Positions 16,038 to 28,900 of a DNA stretch of 50,000 bases are shown here, one piece after another. Each line of letters begins with the position of its first letter. The first letter of the stretch is position 1. The notes beneath the pieces are model-generated. The model worked only from the letters and a program-made list of their open reading frames with translations. It ran no database searches and had not been told where the DNA came from. Location: positions 558,704 through 608,703 of the forward strand of contig CAJNDS010001990.1 of NCBI GenBank assembly GCA_905221605.1, read 5' to 3'. The DNA comes from Symbiodinium natans (Eukaryota > Sar > Dinophyceae > Suessiales > Symbiodiniaceae). Position numbers and translations under genes: made by a program.

Positions 16038-17280
16038 ATGGGGGGGGGGGGGGGGGAAGACGAGAATGCACAGCGTACAACCATGTGCAAGCCCCAGGTC
16101 CAACCATCCCCTCGCTAAGCCCTGAAGCCATCCAGGGGGAAAATGGTTGAATATAAATATGTAGCATACATGAATATATACGTATATGTGTGTATATGTA
16201 TGTATAGATAGACATCTAGATGTCTAGATACTAGTTCGGAAAGCGCTGGCAAGTCAGCTGACAAGGTAAGCTTGATGAACCTAAGGATAACTGGGGTGCG
16301 CTTTATTTGGCTCAGTGAAGTATATAAGGGAACATGACCCCCCCCCCCCCCCCCAGGCCCCAAACCAACTTGAAATTTGTAGCACGCTGCCCTAGAGGCC
16401 CTAGATTTTTGTCAGCTTCGTGCGTTTCGAGTAGATGCAAAGCTTTGGAGCCATGCTTATGACATGCATGACGTTCATGCTTCGCGGGGTGCAGCATCGC
16501 ACACATCGCCACGAGCCAAGGCCCTGTCCGCGTATCTGCGTACCGGGCTTAACAAGCCAAGGTCTCAAAGCATCTTCTTGATTGAAGGATGCCCAACAGA
16601 CGTGCAAGATACTGAGTTGTGCTTTAAATGGTGTCAAACAGTTTTGAGTAGAAAGAGGGGAAGGTCAAACACATCCCAAAGCACAACCCTGTACACAGAT
16701 GAATGCGCATGGCTGCAAGACCACCCGCTCTCGATGCTGCTTCGGCCGGGCAAACGATTTCCGTCTGTGCATAAGCACCCTGAATCCTAAATCCTAAACG
16801 CCAAGCCCCAAATACTAAACCCTAAGTCCTAAACTCTAAACCCTAAACCCTACATCCGAAACCTTACGTCCTAAACCCTAAACCCTAAGAGGCCAAGCTT
16901 CATGGCAGGAAACAACAAACATCACGTCTCGAGCTGAAGGGATTGAGCCACCGAACCCCGTACATGGAGGTGCAAAGGTAGAGCAAGGATTAGGGTTTAG
17001 GGATGTTTAGGGTTTGGGATTTAGGGCTTATGGTTGAGGGTGGGCTTCTGGCTTAAAATTTAGAGTAGGTATAAGTTGGGGAATATGTATGGTAGCTAAA
17101 GTTTTCACCATCATAACCTACGGCACTTTCAAGCCTACTTTGAACTGTCCATAACCAACTTCCAGAAGCCGTGTCTAGCCCTGCCAAAGCACGGTCGGTC
17201 GGATTGGGGGACTTGCCAAGTCAGGCACAAGGGCTTCGAACAAGGGTGGGGCGAGGCGGAATCTCGGTGGGACCCTAGAC

Positions 17281-17332
17281 CCTAAACCCTAAACCCTAAA
17301 ACCTATACCCTAAACCCTAAACCCTAAACCCT
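17281..17332. repeat. CCCTAAA array
   Basis: About seven heptamers, partly degenerate. Confidence 0.75.
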
Positions 17333-17417
17333 GGTTTGTGTTGAGCAGCCAGAAAGCTGCACAGTGCATGTGGTGATTATACTATATGAGAGCCCTCGGC
17401 AAAGTCTAGAGGCTACA

Positions 17418-17555
17418 AGTGATATTCAGGGTACATATTTCTTGTACCCCCAAAAGGACACCCAATATATACACTCACCAATATCGAAAGGGAACCTTAT
17501 ATACACTCACCAAGAACAGTACTATAAACCCTACTTCACACGATATTCAGGGTAC
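17418..17555. repeat. Dispersed repeat (TTTCTTGTACCCCCAAAAGG), copy A
   Basis: About 110 bp shared with 19605-19715, including ATATACACTCACCAATAT and CCTTATATAC; a weaker third copy is near 29075-29160. Confidence 0.7.
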
Positions 17556-17753
17556 ACCGCTTTTGGGGCTAGGTATCGCTTCGGAACACAACGCGATGAC
17601 ATCTGGAGGTATCGCTGTTGGGATGGGTGTCGCTTCCACAGGAAACTTGCTCGTGTCTCGCTCGGATTGGGGAGTCTCTACATGATCCGAATTGTCAAAG
17701 GAGCCCGACAAAGCCCTCACCCGCACTCCTCTCGCGCCGAAAAAAGCAGACAC
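17547..17753 (-). CDS. Possible Pro/Ser/Thr-rich exon
   Basis: The minus frame is open for 68 codons and protein-like (FDNSDHVETPQSERDTSK, then PIPTAIPPDVIALCSEAIPS). Composition resembles the block at 18391-18915 just upstream on this strand. A plus-strand reading (MTSGGIAVGMGVASTGNLLV, then EPDKALTRTPLAPKKADTVE) is a rival but needs a 27-nt intron. Splice sites are not settled. Confidence 0.35.
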   Translation of the reverse strand: MSAFFGARGVRVRALSGSFDNSDHVETPQSERDTSKFPVEATPIPTAIPPDVIALCSEAIPSPKSGVP

Positions 17754-17939
17754 CGTGGAATGCTCTGTGCGAAGAGTCTCTTTTCTGTTTTTTTATAAAG
17801 AAAACCTCTTTGCCAGATCCGGTGAAGTGTTTAGAAGCAGCTTTCCAAACACGCATCCCTCACTGCTGAGGCTGTGGTGAAGGGCTCGGGGCTTGCCTAA
17901 ATCCGGCGCCAAGACCTCCAAACCCTGAGCCCCGAGCCC

Positions 17940-17992
17940 TATACCCTAAACCCTAAACCCTAAACCCTAAACCCTAAACCCTAAACCCTAAG
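17940..17992. repeat. CCCTAAA array
   Basis: About seven heptamers. Confidence 0.8.
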
Positions 17993-18094
17993 CAGGCGTG
18001 AGCCTGTCTGAGATGCTGAGGCGGAGCTTACGGAGCATGGCAGCACGCCTGTCCTTGGCTCGTGTGGATCACGGTACCAGCAGCGCAGAGCTCG

Positions 18095-18236
18095 CTACTA
18101 GGAATTGCTTAAGAGGTTTGGGGATTAGGGCTTAGGGTGTAGGGTTTAGGAATCCCCCAAGAGATGTACACAATAATGCCCCGCCCTTCAAGGGCAATGT
18201 AGGGATTATGGGGGGAGTTCTTAAGCAAGTAGTAGG
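18095..18236. repeat. MITE-like element, copy 1
   Basis: Left arm CTACTAGGAATTGCTTAAGA and right arm TTCTTAAGCAAGTAGTAGG are imperfect complements about 140 bp apart; the same arms occur at 37198-37370. Confidence 0.6.
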
Positions 18237-18390
18237 TTAGTAGGTCTCATCGTAAGAGTGCTGAAAGGCTCATGCCAATCGATAGGGTAAACGCTTGTTG
18301 ACCCTGTAGCTACTACGACATTGGGAAGCCTTGAAGGCCCTTAAGTATAGACTACATTGACTACAAAGGCACCTGGACAGCAAACCCAGA

Positions 18391-18915
18391 CTAAGGGCGC
18401 CAAGCGTCTCCAACGAGGTCTGCAAGACCCCCTCCTGATCTGTCAAGCAGATGTTGAGGAGGAAGGGGGCCAGACGAGAGCGCTTCGGGCGCTGAGAGCT
18501 CTGGCTGGACCTCGACGATGTGCGATGCATGCGGCAGCGCAGACTTCAATGAGACGGGCTCTTGCAGTTCTTCGCGAACATCCTTCTCGCTCGAGGCGGG
18601 AGGCCGGTCGAATCTGTCGAAAGAGGTCTCGTCTTGAAGAAACCTGATGATCTCCGGGCCCTCTGTGAAGCTAACCCGTCGGCGCAAGTCTGGCAGAGCG
18701 ATCGCCACCTGCGAGGACTCTGCACCGTGGCCAGGCGAAGGCACTGTAAATGTGAGGATGGTTGGGCTTGAACTTGACCTTGTTGTCCTTGGGGGCGTTG
18801 GGAGCATCACCACGTGCTTTCGCGGCGCGCAGCTGTTTGCACGAGGCGCCGACGGTTTCTGCGGAACAAGAGCCGTCATGGGAAAGAGTTTAGGAAATGG
18901 AATGAGAGGACACAC
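18391..18915 (-). CDS. Unrecognised Pro/Ser-rich coding block with an RVSF motif
   Basis: This is a 174-codon open frame, the longest host-like minus-strand block after the endonuclease. The first 20 codons may be intronic: a good acceptor, ttgttccgcAG|AAA, lies inside in phase 0. The middle holds DLRRRVSFTEGPEIIRFLQD (residues about 76-95); RVSF matches the RVxF docking motif for protein phosphatase 1 (a short motif, easily met by chance). The C-terminal part is acidic and Ser/Pro-rich. A possible GT donor lies near the end, before the TAG stop, so it may be an internal or a last exon of the micro-exon gene. Antisense frames at 18357-18647 and 18562-18771 are also open but look less protein-like. 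Confidence 0.5.
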   Translation of the reverse strand: MCPLIPFPKLFPMTALVPQKPSAPRANSCAPRKHVVMLPTPPRTTRSSSSPTILTFTVPSPGHGAESSQVAIALPDLRRRVSFTEGPEIIRFLQDETSFDRFDRPPASSEKDVREELQEPVSLKSALPHASHIVEVQPELSAPEALSSGPLPPQHLLDRSGGGLADLVGDAWRP

Positions 18916-19111
18916 AGGTATTCCCAGTGACCTCTGCTAGTGCAAGTGCAGAGCAACAGGAGATATCTCCCTGCTGCGTCTTGAGCCATCGCCGTGAGAT
19001 AAAGGTCGTGGGCTGCTGGTCAGGGATACGAACCACGACCATCAACTCTGCTGCCCTTCTTTGAATGGCAATGTGCGAAACAACTGTGAAGCAGACAGAT
19101 CCTTAAGCAGC

Positions 19112-19209
19112 AGCATCTCAGGAAAGACACAAGCTTTCTGCTGAAGAAGTCCAATTCTCTGATCAGCTGTTCTCAGATCTCTTCACCGAAGAGATTGACG
19201 AAGCCGAAT
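19112..19209 (+). CDS. Possible plus-strand exon
   Basis: After catctcAG|GAA the plus frame reads ERHKLSAEEVQFSDQLFSDL, then FTEEIDEAEYAQ, ending near a GT (CAAG|GTCTAC); in the same frame TGA follows soon after. Composition is convincingly protein-like, but no phase-matched partner exon was found. Confidence 0.33.
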
Positions 19210-19604
19210 ATGCCCAAGGTCTACACACACTGGCCTGAAGAAATCGAAGAATCGAATAACAACTCACAACACTGCATGCATAACGGACAGCAGCCAATCA
19301 GGAACCCGAGTTCCTGGACAACGTGCACCTACCCAGCCTTTGAAGAGCCCTGAATCCTAAACCAGGCGGTTTCAGGGCTTGTGAGGGTTGAGGGTTTCGG
19401 GATACCCTCGTTCAAGAATCTTCAGTTCCTGGGACCCCAAACACTAAACCCTAAACCCTAAACCCTAAACCCTAAACCCTAAACCCTAAAACCTAAGCAT
19501 ACCCCCTTAGGCATGCCCCTGAACAGAAATGGGGCATGGTAAAATACCGCATGAATTCTCCTTTCAAGCAATCCACGCAGAGGCGTATGGGCCTGGGATA
19601 TGAA

Positions 19605-19715
19605 GTAGGGTATATATTTCTTGTACCCCCAAAAGGACACCAGGTATATACACTCACCAATATTAAACAGGAACCTTATATACCCTCACCAATAACAGTA
19701 ATGTAAACCCTGTTT
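19605..19715. repeat. Dispersed repeat, copy B
   Basis: See 17418-17555; same orientation. Confidence 0.7.
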
Positions 19716-19932
19716 CATATGTTGAGCTTAGATAAAGCAACCCTGTCAGCCCTCTGCCTTCCAAAAAACTGATCAAAATACACCTCCTAATCTCGCGGTT
19801 TACCACGCAGCTTTCGGTGACCTGGAGTTTAAACCCTAAACCCTAAACCCTAAACCCTAAACCCTAAACCCTAAACCCCAAACCCCAAAAACCCTCAACC
19901 CTAAACCCTAAACTCTCACACATGCTCAGCAC

Positions 19933-19976
19933 CCTGCCGTTCGCCGCGGCGCTCGCTGCGGCGTGGTGGCTCTCGG
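19933..19976 (-). CDS. Micro-exon, REPPRRSERRGERQ
   Basis: Acceptor cgtagcAG|C starts in phase 2 and joins the phase-2 end of the exon at 22305-22363, giving RES-S-REPPRRSERRGERQ. Donor is G|GTGCTG (phase 1). Arg/Glu/Ser-rich. CCCTAAA left, TTTAGGG right. Confidence 0.52.
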
Positions 19977-22900
19977 CTGCTACGTCCACGGCCTACTTGG
20001 AGTTTCAGGGTTTCGGGTTTAGGGGGTAGGGCTTAGGGTTTAGGGTTTAGGGTTTAGGGTTTAGAGTTTAGGGTTTAGGTTTCAGGGTTCAGGGAGGGAG
20101 AGCTACGAGTATAGGGTGCAGGTATAGGGGTTTAGGATCAGGGCTTACGGGTTTTTGTGCTGTTTCCTAAACTGCGTTTCTAGAAGTACGTACCTTTAAC
20201 CCTACTTGCAACTACCCAGGAACCTCCCAGAGCATTAAGGTGCAGCGGTTTCTAGGCTCTCGTGGAGATCCGGATTTCGGTTAGGATTTCTAGGCAGGTT
20301 GCGAACGGAAGCGGAGGGGTGGGGGGAGACCCTAAACCCCCTGAACCCTTTGAGTTCTCAGAGCCCTAAATCATATTAAGGTTCATTTTGTACTCTGAGG
20401 CCTATTCCTGAATTAAGGGGTATTGGGCTCTCTGGGTTTCATTGGGCGCCTGAGTGCCCCTCACATACCCTATACAACCCAAGGGCCCATACAAGTCAGT
20501 ATCGTTGCGACTACCGCTATAAAGCGTTTTGTGTTATCGTTACCTTTGCTTCCGAAGGATATCTTCGAAGTCTGTTGAAGGCTCCTTGAGCGAATCCTGG
20601 ATGCAGTTCAGGGTTTATTGGGTACATGGTCAGTGCTTCAAACTTGGCGGTCCTTGCGAGGAAGACGGCCCCAAACCGGTGCATCACCTATGGTCAAAGG
20701 GAATTGTTGCAGAGCCCCGGGCGTTCTGCCCGCCAGCTGCGTGAACGGAGTCGAACTCGCCTGAAGGACTGAAGGAAGGTTTCGGGGTCGGCTTTCTTGC
20801 TCGAGTAGCTGCTGGAGTACAATAGTCGGACACCTTAAAGCAGCTTCCCTGTGGTCGATATTCCCGAAACGGCAAAACAACAAACCTGGCGCCTTGTCGG
20901 GTGTCGGACTTGAGCCAATGGCTTGGTGCTTCGGGTTTTGAAACTATGAATGAAGTGTTTCTTTTTTTGAGGGGGGGGGGGGGGGCTAGTTGTGTCAATT
21001 CCAGGAACCGTATGCGAGAAGCTTGCCTTCTCATTCAGAGTAGTACGGGCCAATGATGGAGAACTGGGTGTCTACACACAAATATAAGGTGTCAGCTTGA
21101 ACTCAGTGAAACCCACGTGGTAGTATCCCTACCATCGGGTCGTATCCAGGAGCCACCCCTTCACGACGAAACCCGCCCACACAAATCGCCAATATAGAGG
21201 AGAACCCCAAGGCGCGACCTTCAGGGGGTTTGCGGGCAGGGTTTATGTTTAGACAGCCATGGGTTACCCCCTAGGTTGCGCATTCTCCTACAACCTCACC
21301 TCACTTATCGACACAGACAAAGTCTCCGCAGGCTGCCCCATTTCTGTGGTCAAGCGCGCGTCAGGGAACAGGGGTACTGCTAAAACAATGCGGCTCCCGA
21401 ACCCCGCACCCTAAACCCTCACCCTAAACCCTAAACCCTAAACCCTAAACCCTTAACCCTAAACCCTAAACCCTCAGAGGGCCCTCTTGAACCTTTTAAG
21501 CCAACAGTCCGTGGAATTCACTACGCCCATCACTTATATATATATATTGACCCCAGAACGGGCCGAACCCCAAGAGTCCGACCTGTCAAACCTGCGGTGA
21601 TCTGCCCCGGTTACTTTAAGCGCATCGCGCTGGACATTGGGTGGGGGGGCGGGGGGGGGGGGGGGGGGGGGGCTTGAAGCACTAAAAGACCCTGTGCGAA
21701 AAACGAAAAAGGGGGGGGGGGGAGCAAAACCCTAAACCCTAATTAAACAGCATGACCCCCCCAAGGTCGTTCCCAAAAACTCGGCATTCTCGCCTCACGA
21801 GCTGTCATTCGGACATGTGCTTAAGCCGACAAACAAACAAACGAACAACCTGAAGCCGCTTGGGCATAAAGACGCAAGGGCTCTGCAGGCCATGGGAAGC
21901 AGTTTAGTGTTTTGGGTTTGAGGCTTCTCGCCCGCCCAAAGCATTCAATCTTGAGCCTTCCGAAGCCTCAGTCCACATAAACCCTCAATCCTGAAACCCT
22001 AACCCCAAACCCTAAACCCCAAACCCTAAACCCTAAACCCTAAAAAGCCCCAAAGCCTCGGTCAAAACACTGAAAAAAAGCCCCCCAGTCCCGATCAAAC
22101 ACCCCTGGACTCCCCCAAACCTTCTAAACCCTAAAAATCCCCACCAAAACCCCGCCGTAAAAACCCTACAAAACCCCTTAAAAACCCTACAAAAACCCTC
22201 GAAAACTTAAAAACCCCACAAAACCCCGCAAAAAAACCCTACAAAACCCCGCAAAAACCCAACAAACAACCGCAAAAACCCTGCAAAACGCCCTGCGAGG
22301 CGGCCTGGACTCGCGGCTCTTGGATCGCGGCTTTGGCTTCTGACTGGGACTCTCGTCGCTGTCCTGCAGTCTTGGGTTTAGGGTTTAGGGTTTAGGGTTT
22401 AGGGTTTAGGGTTTGGGGTTTGGGGTTCAGGGTGTACGGCTTAGGGCTGCGGGTTTGTAAGGGGCTCAGGGCGAACTGGGAATAACGAGGTAGCCGTTTG
22501 AACTCAAACGTTTTGTGTTTCTTAATTGCGGTGCATGTCTATATATATATATATATACATACGTACCCTTTAAGGGATTATATAGGGTACCTCATTCCCT
22601 GATTCCCAGAGACAAATACAAAGTCTCCTCGAAACCATCATCACAGACTCCGCCCAAGAAAGACGTCCATCGCATCTGACATTTTGATGCCGCATCTTGT
22701 ATACACGTAGTGGCCGATGAGCACTAACAATCCTTTCTACATCTGCTTGGCTCTAAACCCTAAACCCTAAAGCCTAAAGCCTAAACCCTGATAAGTGTAA
22801 CCCCTCAACAACTGAATCTCCCCCAGCGGTGTGCGGGCAATGTGTCTGGGAGCTTCGGTTGAGAATCGTAGGATGGCTGTAAACTGCCACATCGCCAGGT

Positions 22901-25900
22901 CTGCGCAGAAACCCGAACAACTTAACACAACTCCTGGAGACCGCATCATTGCTTGCTTGCTTGCTGAGTTCATAAGCCCCCCAAAAAATGTACACTTTCA
23001 GTTCTATAGGGGATTATAGTATCCCAAAAAGTGTAAAGTCTACTCGTTCAGCTACTAAGATTGTGATTCTCCCAAATAAGAAAAGAATTGAAAAGAACTA
23101 AGTCCTACAACCTAAACCCTAAACCCTAAACCCCAAACCCTAAACTCTAAACCCTAAACCCTAAACCCTAAACAAACCCTACACCCCAGTTCGGCGACAG
23201 GCAGACAGGTTTCGGCTTCGGGCTCCAGGGACTGACAGTTCCGACGTCAGAGCTTGGGCACTGGATGCTTGGAGTCTTAGGCTCTAGGGTTTAGGGTTTA
23301 GGGTTTAGGGTTGAACGCCCCGCCAGCAGTGAGCTCATGATCATTTCATGAATGTCGGCGTGCTCCTTGACTCTCGCCTAGTTCAGGGGTGAGCTCGCGT
23401 GAACTCGCTTTTTCGTCTGCAACTGTAGATGCATGCAAGGAAAAAGACATGGCGGACAGCTTTCACATCCACAAAGCAGCTGATTGAGATCTGTTTCCTA
23501 AAACCTAAACCCTAATGCCCAAGAACCCTAAACCCTAAACCCTGAAACCTGTAGGGCACGAATCCAGAGGTATGGAGGCATCCTCGTCGCTGTCATCCAA
23601 GTCGACGGCTTTCTTATCTCCCGACCTTGTCTGGGTTCTATACAGCACCCTTCTATCGGGGCCTTAACAATCAGAATAGGGTTTTGGGGGTTCTTGTGGT
23701 ATAGCTATCAAGGGACCCTAAGGGAATAATCGTAGCAATTATTCCGACCCCTATACTAAGAATACGTAGGGTGCCCTCATGTTGTTCCACGGGGTTTATC
23801 AGGGCAGCTATTCTTCGCCCTAAGCCCTAAACCCAGACGCCCAAACACACTCTCAACAACCCTAAACCTGAAACAAGTGGCCGTGGCCGCGCGGATGAGA
23901 AGCGCAGAGCAGAAAGGGTCTAGGGTGTAGCAGGTTCAGGGTGTGCACTTCGGTCTACAGCGTGGGCTTAGGGCCCTAAACCCTAAACCCTAAACCCTAA
24001 ATCCCTAAATCCCTAAATCCCTAAATCCCTAAATCCCTAAATCCCTAAATCCCTAAACCCCCACGAAGTAGCCTCCGAATAGAGGGTTATGTGTAAACGG
24101 GGCTGAAGGTGGCACAGGGCGAAAAGAAACTACATTGGGTTTTTGGCGTCTGGGGTCAGGGCTTCGTGGCCTTTTCGTCTTTCTTGGCGTCCGCATCGAT
24201 GTCGATCGCCGCGGGAGGGTTTGCGTCCTCCTCCTGGAGGGGAGTTTAGGGTTTAGGGTTTAGGGCTTAGGGCCTAGGGCTTAGGGTAGTTTAGGGCATA
24301 TGGCAGATCATGGAGGCCTATCGCGTATGTGGGGCTTCATAGTACCCTTGCTGGAAAGTACGGGTATGCCTACCCCACTCTTACACTGTCTTACACAAAG
24401 CGTCCATGCACCCAGAGAGTGGGCATGCGCAAAAAAAATCCCACAAGGGACTGTCCTGTCTCTCTTTATTGGGGGAATTATCCCTTCAAAGCTACCTGGA
24501 TCAGCATATGACTTTTCTGTTCCCTACACCCCAAGCCCCAGCCCAGATTCACTATGTAGCACGGGCTGAAAAATGTTCTCATTGGCCAGGATACAACGCT
24601 GAGCGCAAATGCGAGAGCGCGCAGGGAAGGTAGATAGGATTTAGCTCTTCATGCCCTGTAGGCCCCAACAGCAAAGCAAAGCAACTCAGAGCAAACCGAA
24701 AACAACCCGAAGAGCCCTAAACCCTGAAGGCTAAAGGCCGAACGGCCCAACACTTGTGGCCCTACACTCAAAGGGTCGACGCCAAGCCCTAAACCCTAAA
24801 CCACTCCTAAACCCTAAACCCTAAACCCTAAACCCCAAAGCCTGAAGCACCTCTCACAGGTCCTTGCGGTCCCTGATGTCCCTGACGTCTGTCAGGTCCG
24901 TCTTGGGCTGCTTGCGAGCATCCTGGAAGCATCTACAAGGTTTAGGTTTAGGGTTTAGGGTTTGGGGTTTGGGGTTTAGGGTTTAGGGTTTAGGGTTTAG
25001 GGTTTAGGGCTCAGGGACATATCTGCTACAACTCCTCGAAGGTAGTAGGGGCCCATGGCGCAGCCCAAGCCCTAGAACCCTGAAGTAGGGTGATTCTACG
25101 CCATGCACAAAGATTCTGCGACAGCCGCAATGACCTAGAAACTGTACGAACTTCGAAAATAGATCCCAGAGAAGCCCGAAAACAAGGGTGCTTTCGGTCC
25201 TGCTGCAGAATGGGTATTTGGGGCAGTTTGTTTCATGTTCTTATCGGGACCGTAGCGGGAAAGTACGGGTAACTCTGTCGACTCCGGTATTCATTCTGTC
25301 TTCGGTGTCTATAGGCTACCAACTCCTAAACACTTAAACACCCAAACCCCCAAACCCTAAACCCCATACCCTAAACCCTCAAGCCTGAACCTAAACCCGC
25401 ACCCCTAAGTAGAAAAATGGGGAATGAACGGGGCCCCCCAATGGGCCTGGTCGCTGTCGTCGATCTCCTCGACCGGCCGCTTCTCTGACCGCCTTGCGGC
25501 ATTGTAAGTTTAGGGTTTAGGGTTTAGGGTTCCTTGCGACAGTGTGGGTTTCAGGGTTTAGGGTTCAAGGGATTGAGGGATTCTAGGGGTGAAAGGCTCT
25601 ATCGGGTGTAAGGCCTAACTTGAAGAGGAGCTGCACCACACCCAAAAAAATCCCAGAAACCCTATGACTCCTACCCTAAACCCTAAACCCTAAACCCTAA
25701 ACCCTAAACCCTAAACCCTAAACCCTAAACCCTAAGCCCCACTCATTTCAACTCTGGGCCTCAGAGGAGGCTCGCTCTTCTCCGAGGGGTCCCGGTGTCG
25801 GTCGTTGGGCGGAGGAGGCGGGGGTGGCGGCTCCTTCTCGCAGGATCCCAGGCCTAAGCCCTATACCCTATTCTTTTTAAACCTAGACCCTACTCTTATA

Positions 25901-28900
25901 AACCCTAAACCCTACAGATCCTGAACCCCATACCCTATAGACCCTTCGCCCTATAGACCTAGACGCCTAAACCCTCTACCCTAAAGACCCTTCAGCCCTA
26001 GATCCTCATTCAGGCGTAGTACCCCTGACGCTAATCCCCTACATCCAAAACCAGCTTTGCAGGCTAAACCTTGATTGCGAAAACTCTGGAGATTGTTATA
26101 AGGAGGAGGAGAAAGCACACAGAGCAAAACAAAAAAGGAGCACTTCCTGGGGGGCGGGAAGCTGCGCATGGTTCGGGAGTACATCTAGTACACTGCCCAA
26201 AACGGAACTACTTCGGCTATGCCTAAACCCTAAACCCTGAACCCCAAACGGGACGGGCTTTCCTAAACCGGTGGTCCAAGGGGGGCTAAGTACCCCAAAG
26301 TTTCCCAAAACTCCCCCACGAAGCCGAAGGATATTTGGGTCCCTCTCCTATTATTTGACCCCCCTCCTTTCTGTAAGCCTCAACCCAAAGCCTCAAGCCC
26401 TTTAAAGCCCTAAGCCCTGGAGCTTACTTCGGGGGAAGTACCTTAAAGATGTTTCTCAAACAAGGGCCCCCCCAAAGGCACCCAAACCGGGAAATCGCGA
26501 AGATTGGGTTTCGAGGCTTGGCCAGGCCTTCAAGGGGTTTTGGGCCGGTTTTGGAGGGGCTTTAGGGTTTAGGCTAAGTTTAAGGTTTAGGAATGTTAGG
26601 CGCATGAGGGCAGGTCTCTGTGAGGCGATGCGAGTGATCCTGCGATTCCGATCCTTCTAGGGTTCGTAAGGATCGCAAGGAAGCCATACCCTCCTCCAAC
26701 CAGGAAAATGGCCTTGGCTTTCAACATTTTTGTTTGAATGACCCTAAACCCTAAACCCTAAACCCTTAGCCCTAAACCCTAAACCCTAAACCCGGCTCCT
26801 TGGCCTCCTCTTTCTTCTCCTTCACCGGGCTCGCAGCTTTCTCCGCTGCCTTGGCCTCCTAGGCGCGCGGATAGGTTTTGACGAGTTTAGGGCTTAGGGG
26901 TTTTAGGGTTTTAGGGTTTTAGGGTTCTAGGGTTTTAGGGTTTTAGGGTTTTAGGGTTTTAGGGTTTAGGGTTTAGGGTTTTAGGGTTTAGGGTCTAGGG
27001 GTTGAGAGTCTACGAGCCACGGGGGGTGAGGGGGGGGGAGGGGGTGGGGGGGGTTTGGTGAAGGGGGGAAGGGGCTGTAGGTCCCTTCAAGGGCTCCCCC
27101 GCAATATCCCTGAAGTTTTGAACCCCAACAGCTCGCGCTAAACCCTAAACCCTAAACCTTAAACCCTAAACCCTAAACCCTAAATCCTAAACCCTCAACC
27201 CTAAACAGCACGCGCTTGAAGGCTGGGGTTGCGACTGGCTGAGCCTCCTGGCTCCCCTCGTCCTCATAGCTCTCCTGGGGCGGCCAGGAAAAACATCCCT
27301 AATCATGATAGGGTTTAGGGATCAGGGTTCAGGGTTCAGGGTTTAGGGTTTAGGAATTGGTTTAGGGTTTAGGGTTTGGGGTTTGGTGTTTAGGGTTTAA
27401 GGGTTTGGGGTTTAGGGCTTTAAAGCCACAAAAGGTTGGAATCTTGCAGACTGTTCTGAAACAGTTCAGTACACCAAGCCAACACATAACAATTTTGGGA
27501 TTCAAAGTAGATGATTTTTCAAGATGCTAAGCAAGCAAGCAAGTAAGACACCACAGAAACAAGGCGAATATGACGATGACAATATGGAACTACTTGCCGT
27601 TCCCTATAACAAACAGCACTGCAAGGCGAAAGAGCATGTTTCAAAGATGGAACAAAGTTAGCACAATTAAAACGGAACAGTCATAATACTATGTGTCTTG
27701 CTATGAATATATCTAGGCCTCGTCTTCGGCATGCGTGTTCATGTAGAAGAACGGGTAGAAGAACTCGCATGGACTAACTACCGGTCCGATTTGCAAAGGC
27801 AATATCAAAAACACGATTTGCTTGAAAAGCTTGATGGCAACGAGCGGGTTAGGGTTTGGCTCCCGGCGCTCCGGCTCTTCGCTCTGTTTGGGATTGGGGT
27901 TCTTGTTGCTCTTGTTCCTGACTTTACCTTAAACCCTACACCCTAAACCCTAAACCCTAAACCCTAAACCCTTAGGCCTCTACACCCCCTAAAACCCTAA
28001 AGCGACTGGAGGCCTTCAGGGCCACATGAACCCCCCCCAAGGCCTCCTCGTAGCTATCCTCCTCGTCGCCCTGATTCTTGGCATCGCCTTATACTGGAAC
28101 AGAAGGGTTTAGGGTTTTGGGTTTTGGGTTTTGAGTTTAGGAACTCCTATACCCTAAACCCTAGAACTCCTATCCTGAAGCGTAGCTTGCAGTGCTGTTT
28201 GTTTCTTCTTCGCCCTAAACCCTAAACCTAAACCCTAAAGCCTAAACCCTAAACCCTAGACCCTAAACCCTAAACCCTAAACCCTAAGCGGTCAGGGTTC
28301 AGGAAAGGAGGAGCAGGGCAGCAGGACGGAATGGAGCCATGGGCTTCATTGAAACCTCACAGTCTGCCATATTTTGGGTTTAGGGTTTTGGGTTTAGGGT
28401 TTCGGGTTTCGGGTTGAAAAGTGTTCAGGGTATTCTTGGGTGTATATGTTTGCACAAGTAGTGGCGGCGCTCACGCGCACCAGTACTATGCCCCTAAACC
28501 CTAAACCCTAAACCCTAAACCCTAAACCCTAAACCCTAAACCCTAAACCCTAAACCCTAAACCCTATCGGGTTTTTGTCAAGCACCCGAGGTCCATCGCC
28601 ACTTAGGTTCGCGGGTCAGGTTTCGGGCTTATAATGCCCTCTAAGCTGCGCCCCCCAAAACCCGAAACGCGAAACCCCAAAACCCACAGACCAAAACCCG
28701 TATAATTATGGTTGAGGATTCTGGTCTCCAGGCGCGCAGCATCAACCCTCGACTCAAAACCCAAGCCGTAAACCCCGCAACCGGCGGTGCTCTGGCCCCC
28801 GGCCCCGCGCACCACCAGCCTCCTGGAGGACGCTTGGAGGACAGGCTCCAGGGGTTTACAGGGTTCAGGGTTGTGGGAGGGTTTAGGGTTTAGGGTTTAG

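Larger units (their letters stand above)
15573..17546. other. Spacer right of the retroelement
   Basis: Degenerate heptamers, C and G runs, and a unique stretch at about 16060-16790 with a 108-codon plus ORF that I do not trust. Confidence 0.4.
19440..20100. repeat. Heptamer arrays around exon 19933-19976
   Basis: CCCTAAA at about 19440-19492 and 19828-19915, then after the exon TTTAGGG at about 20038-20100, with a unique segment between the first two. Confidence 0.78.

Noticed and set aside
16464-16790. 108-codon plus ORF as a gene
   Set aside because: No domain, no matching splice context, and the opposite strand is open over the same part.
17701-17766. Plus-strand exon EPDKALTRTPLAPKKADTVE
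   Set aside because: Would need a 27-nt intron before it, whereas the minus strand is open straight through; kept only as an alternative.
19005-19045. tRNA-like B box (GGTTCGTATCC on the minus strand)
   Set aside because: No matching A box, anticodon arm or acceptor stem could be laid out around it.
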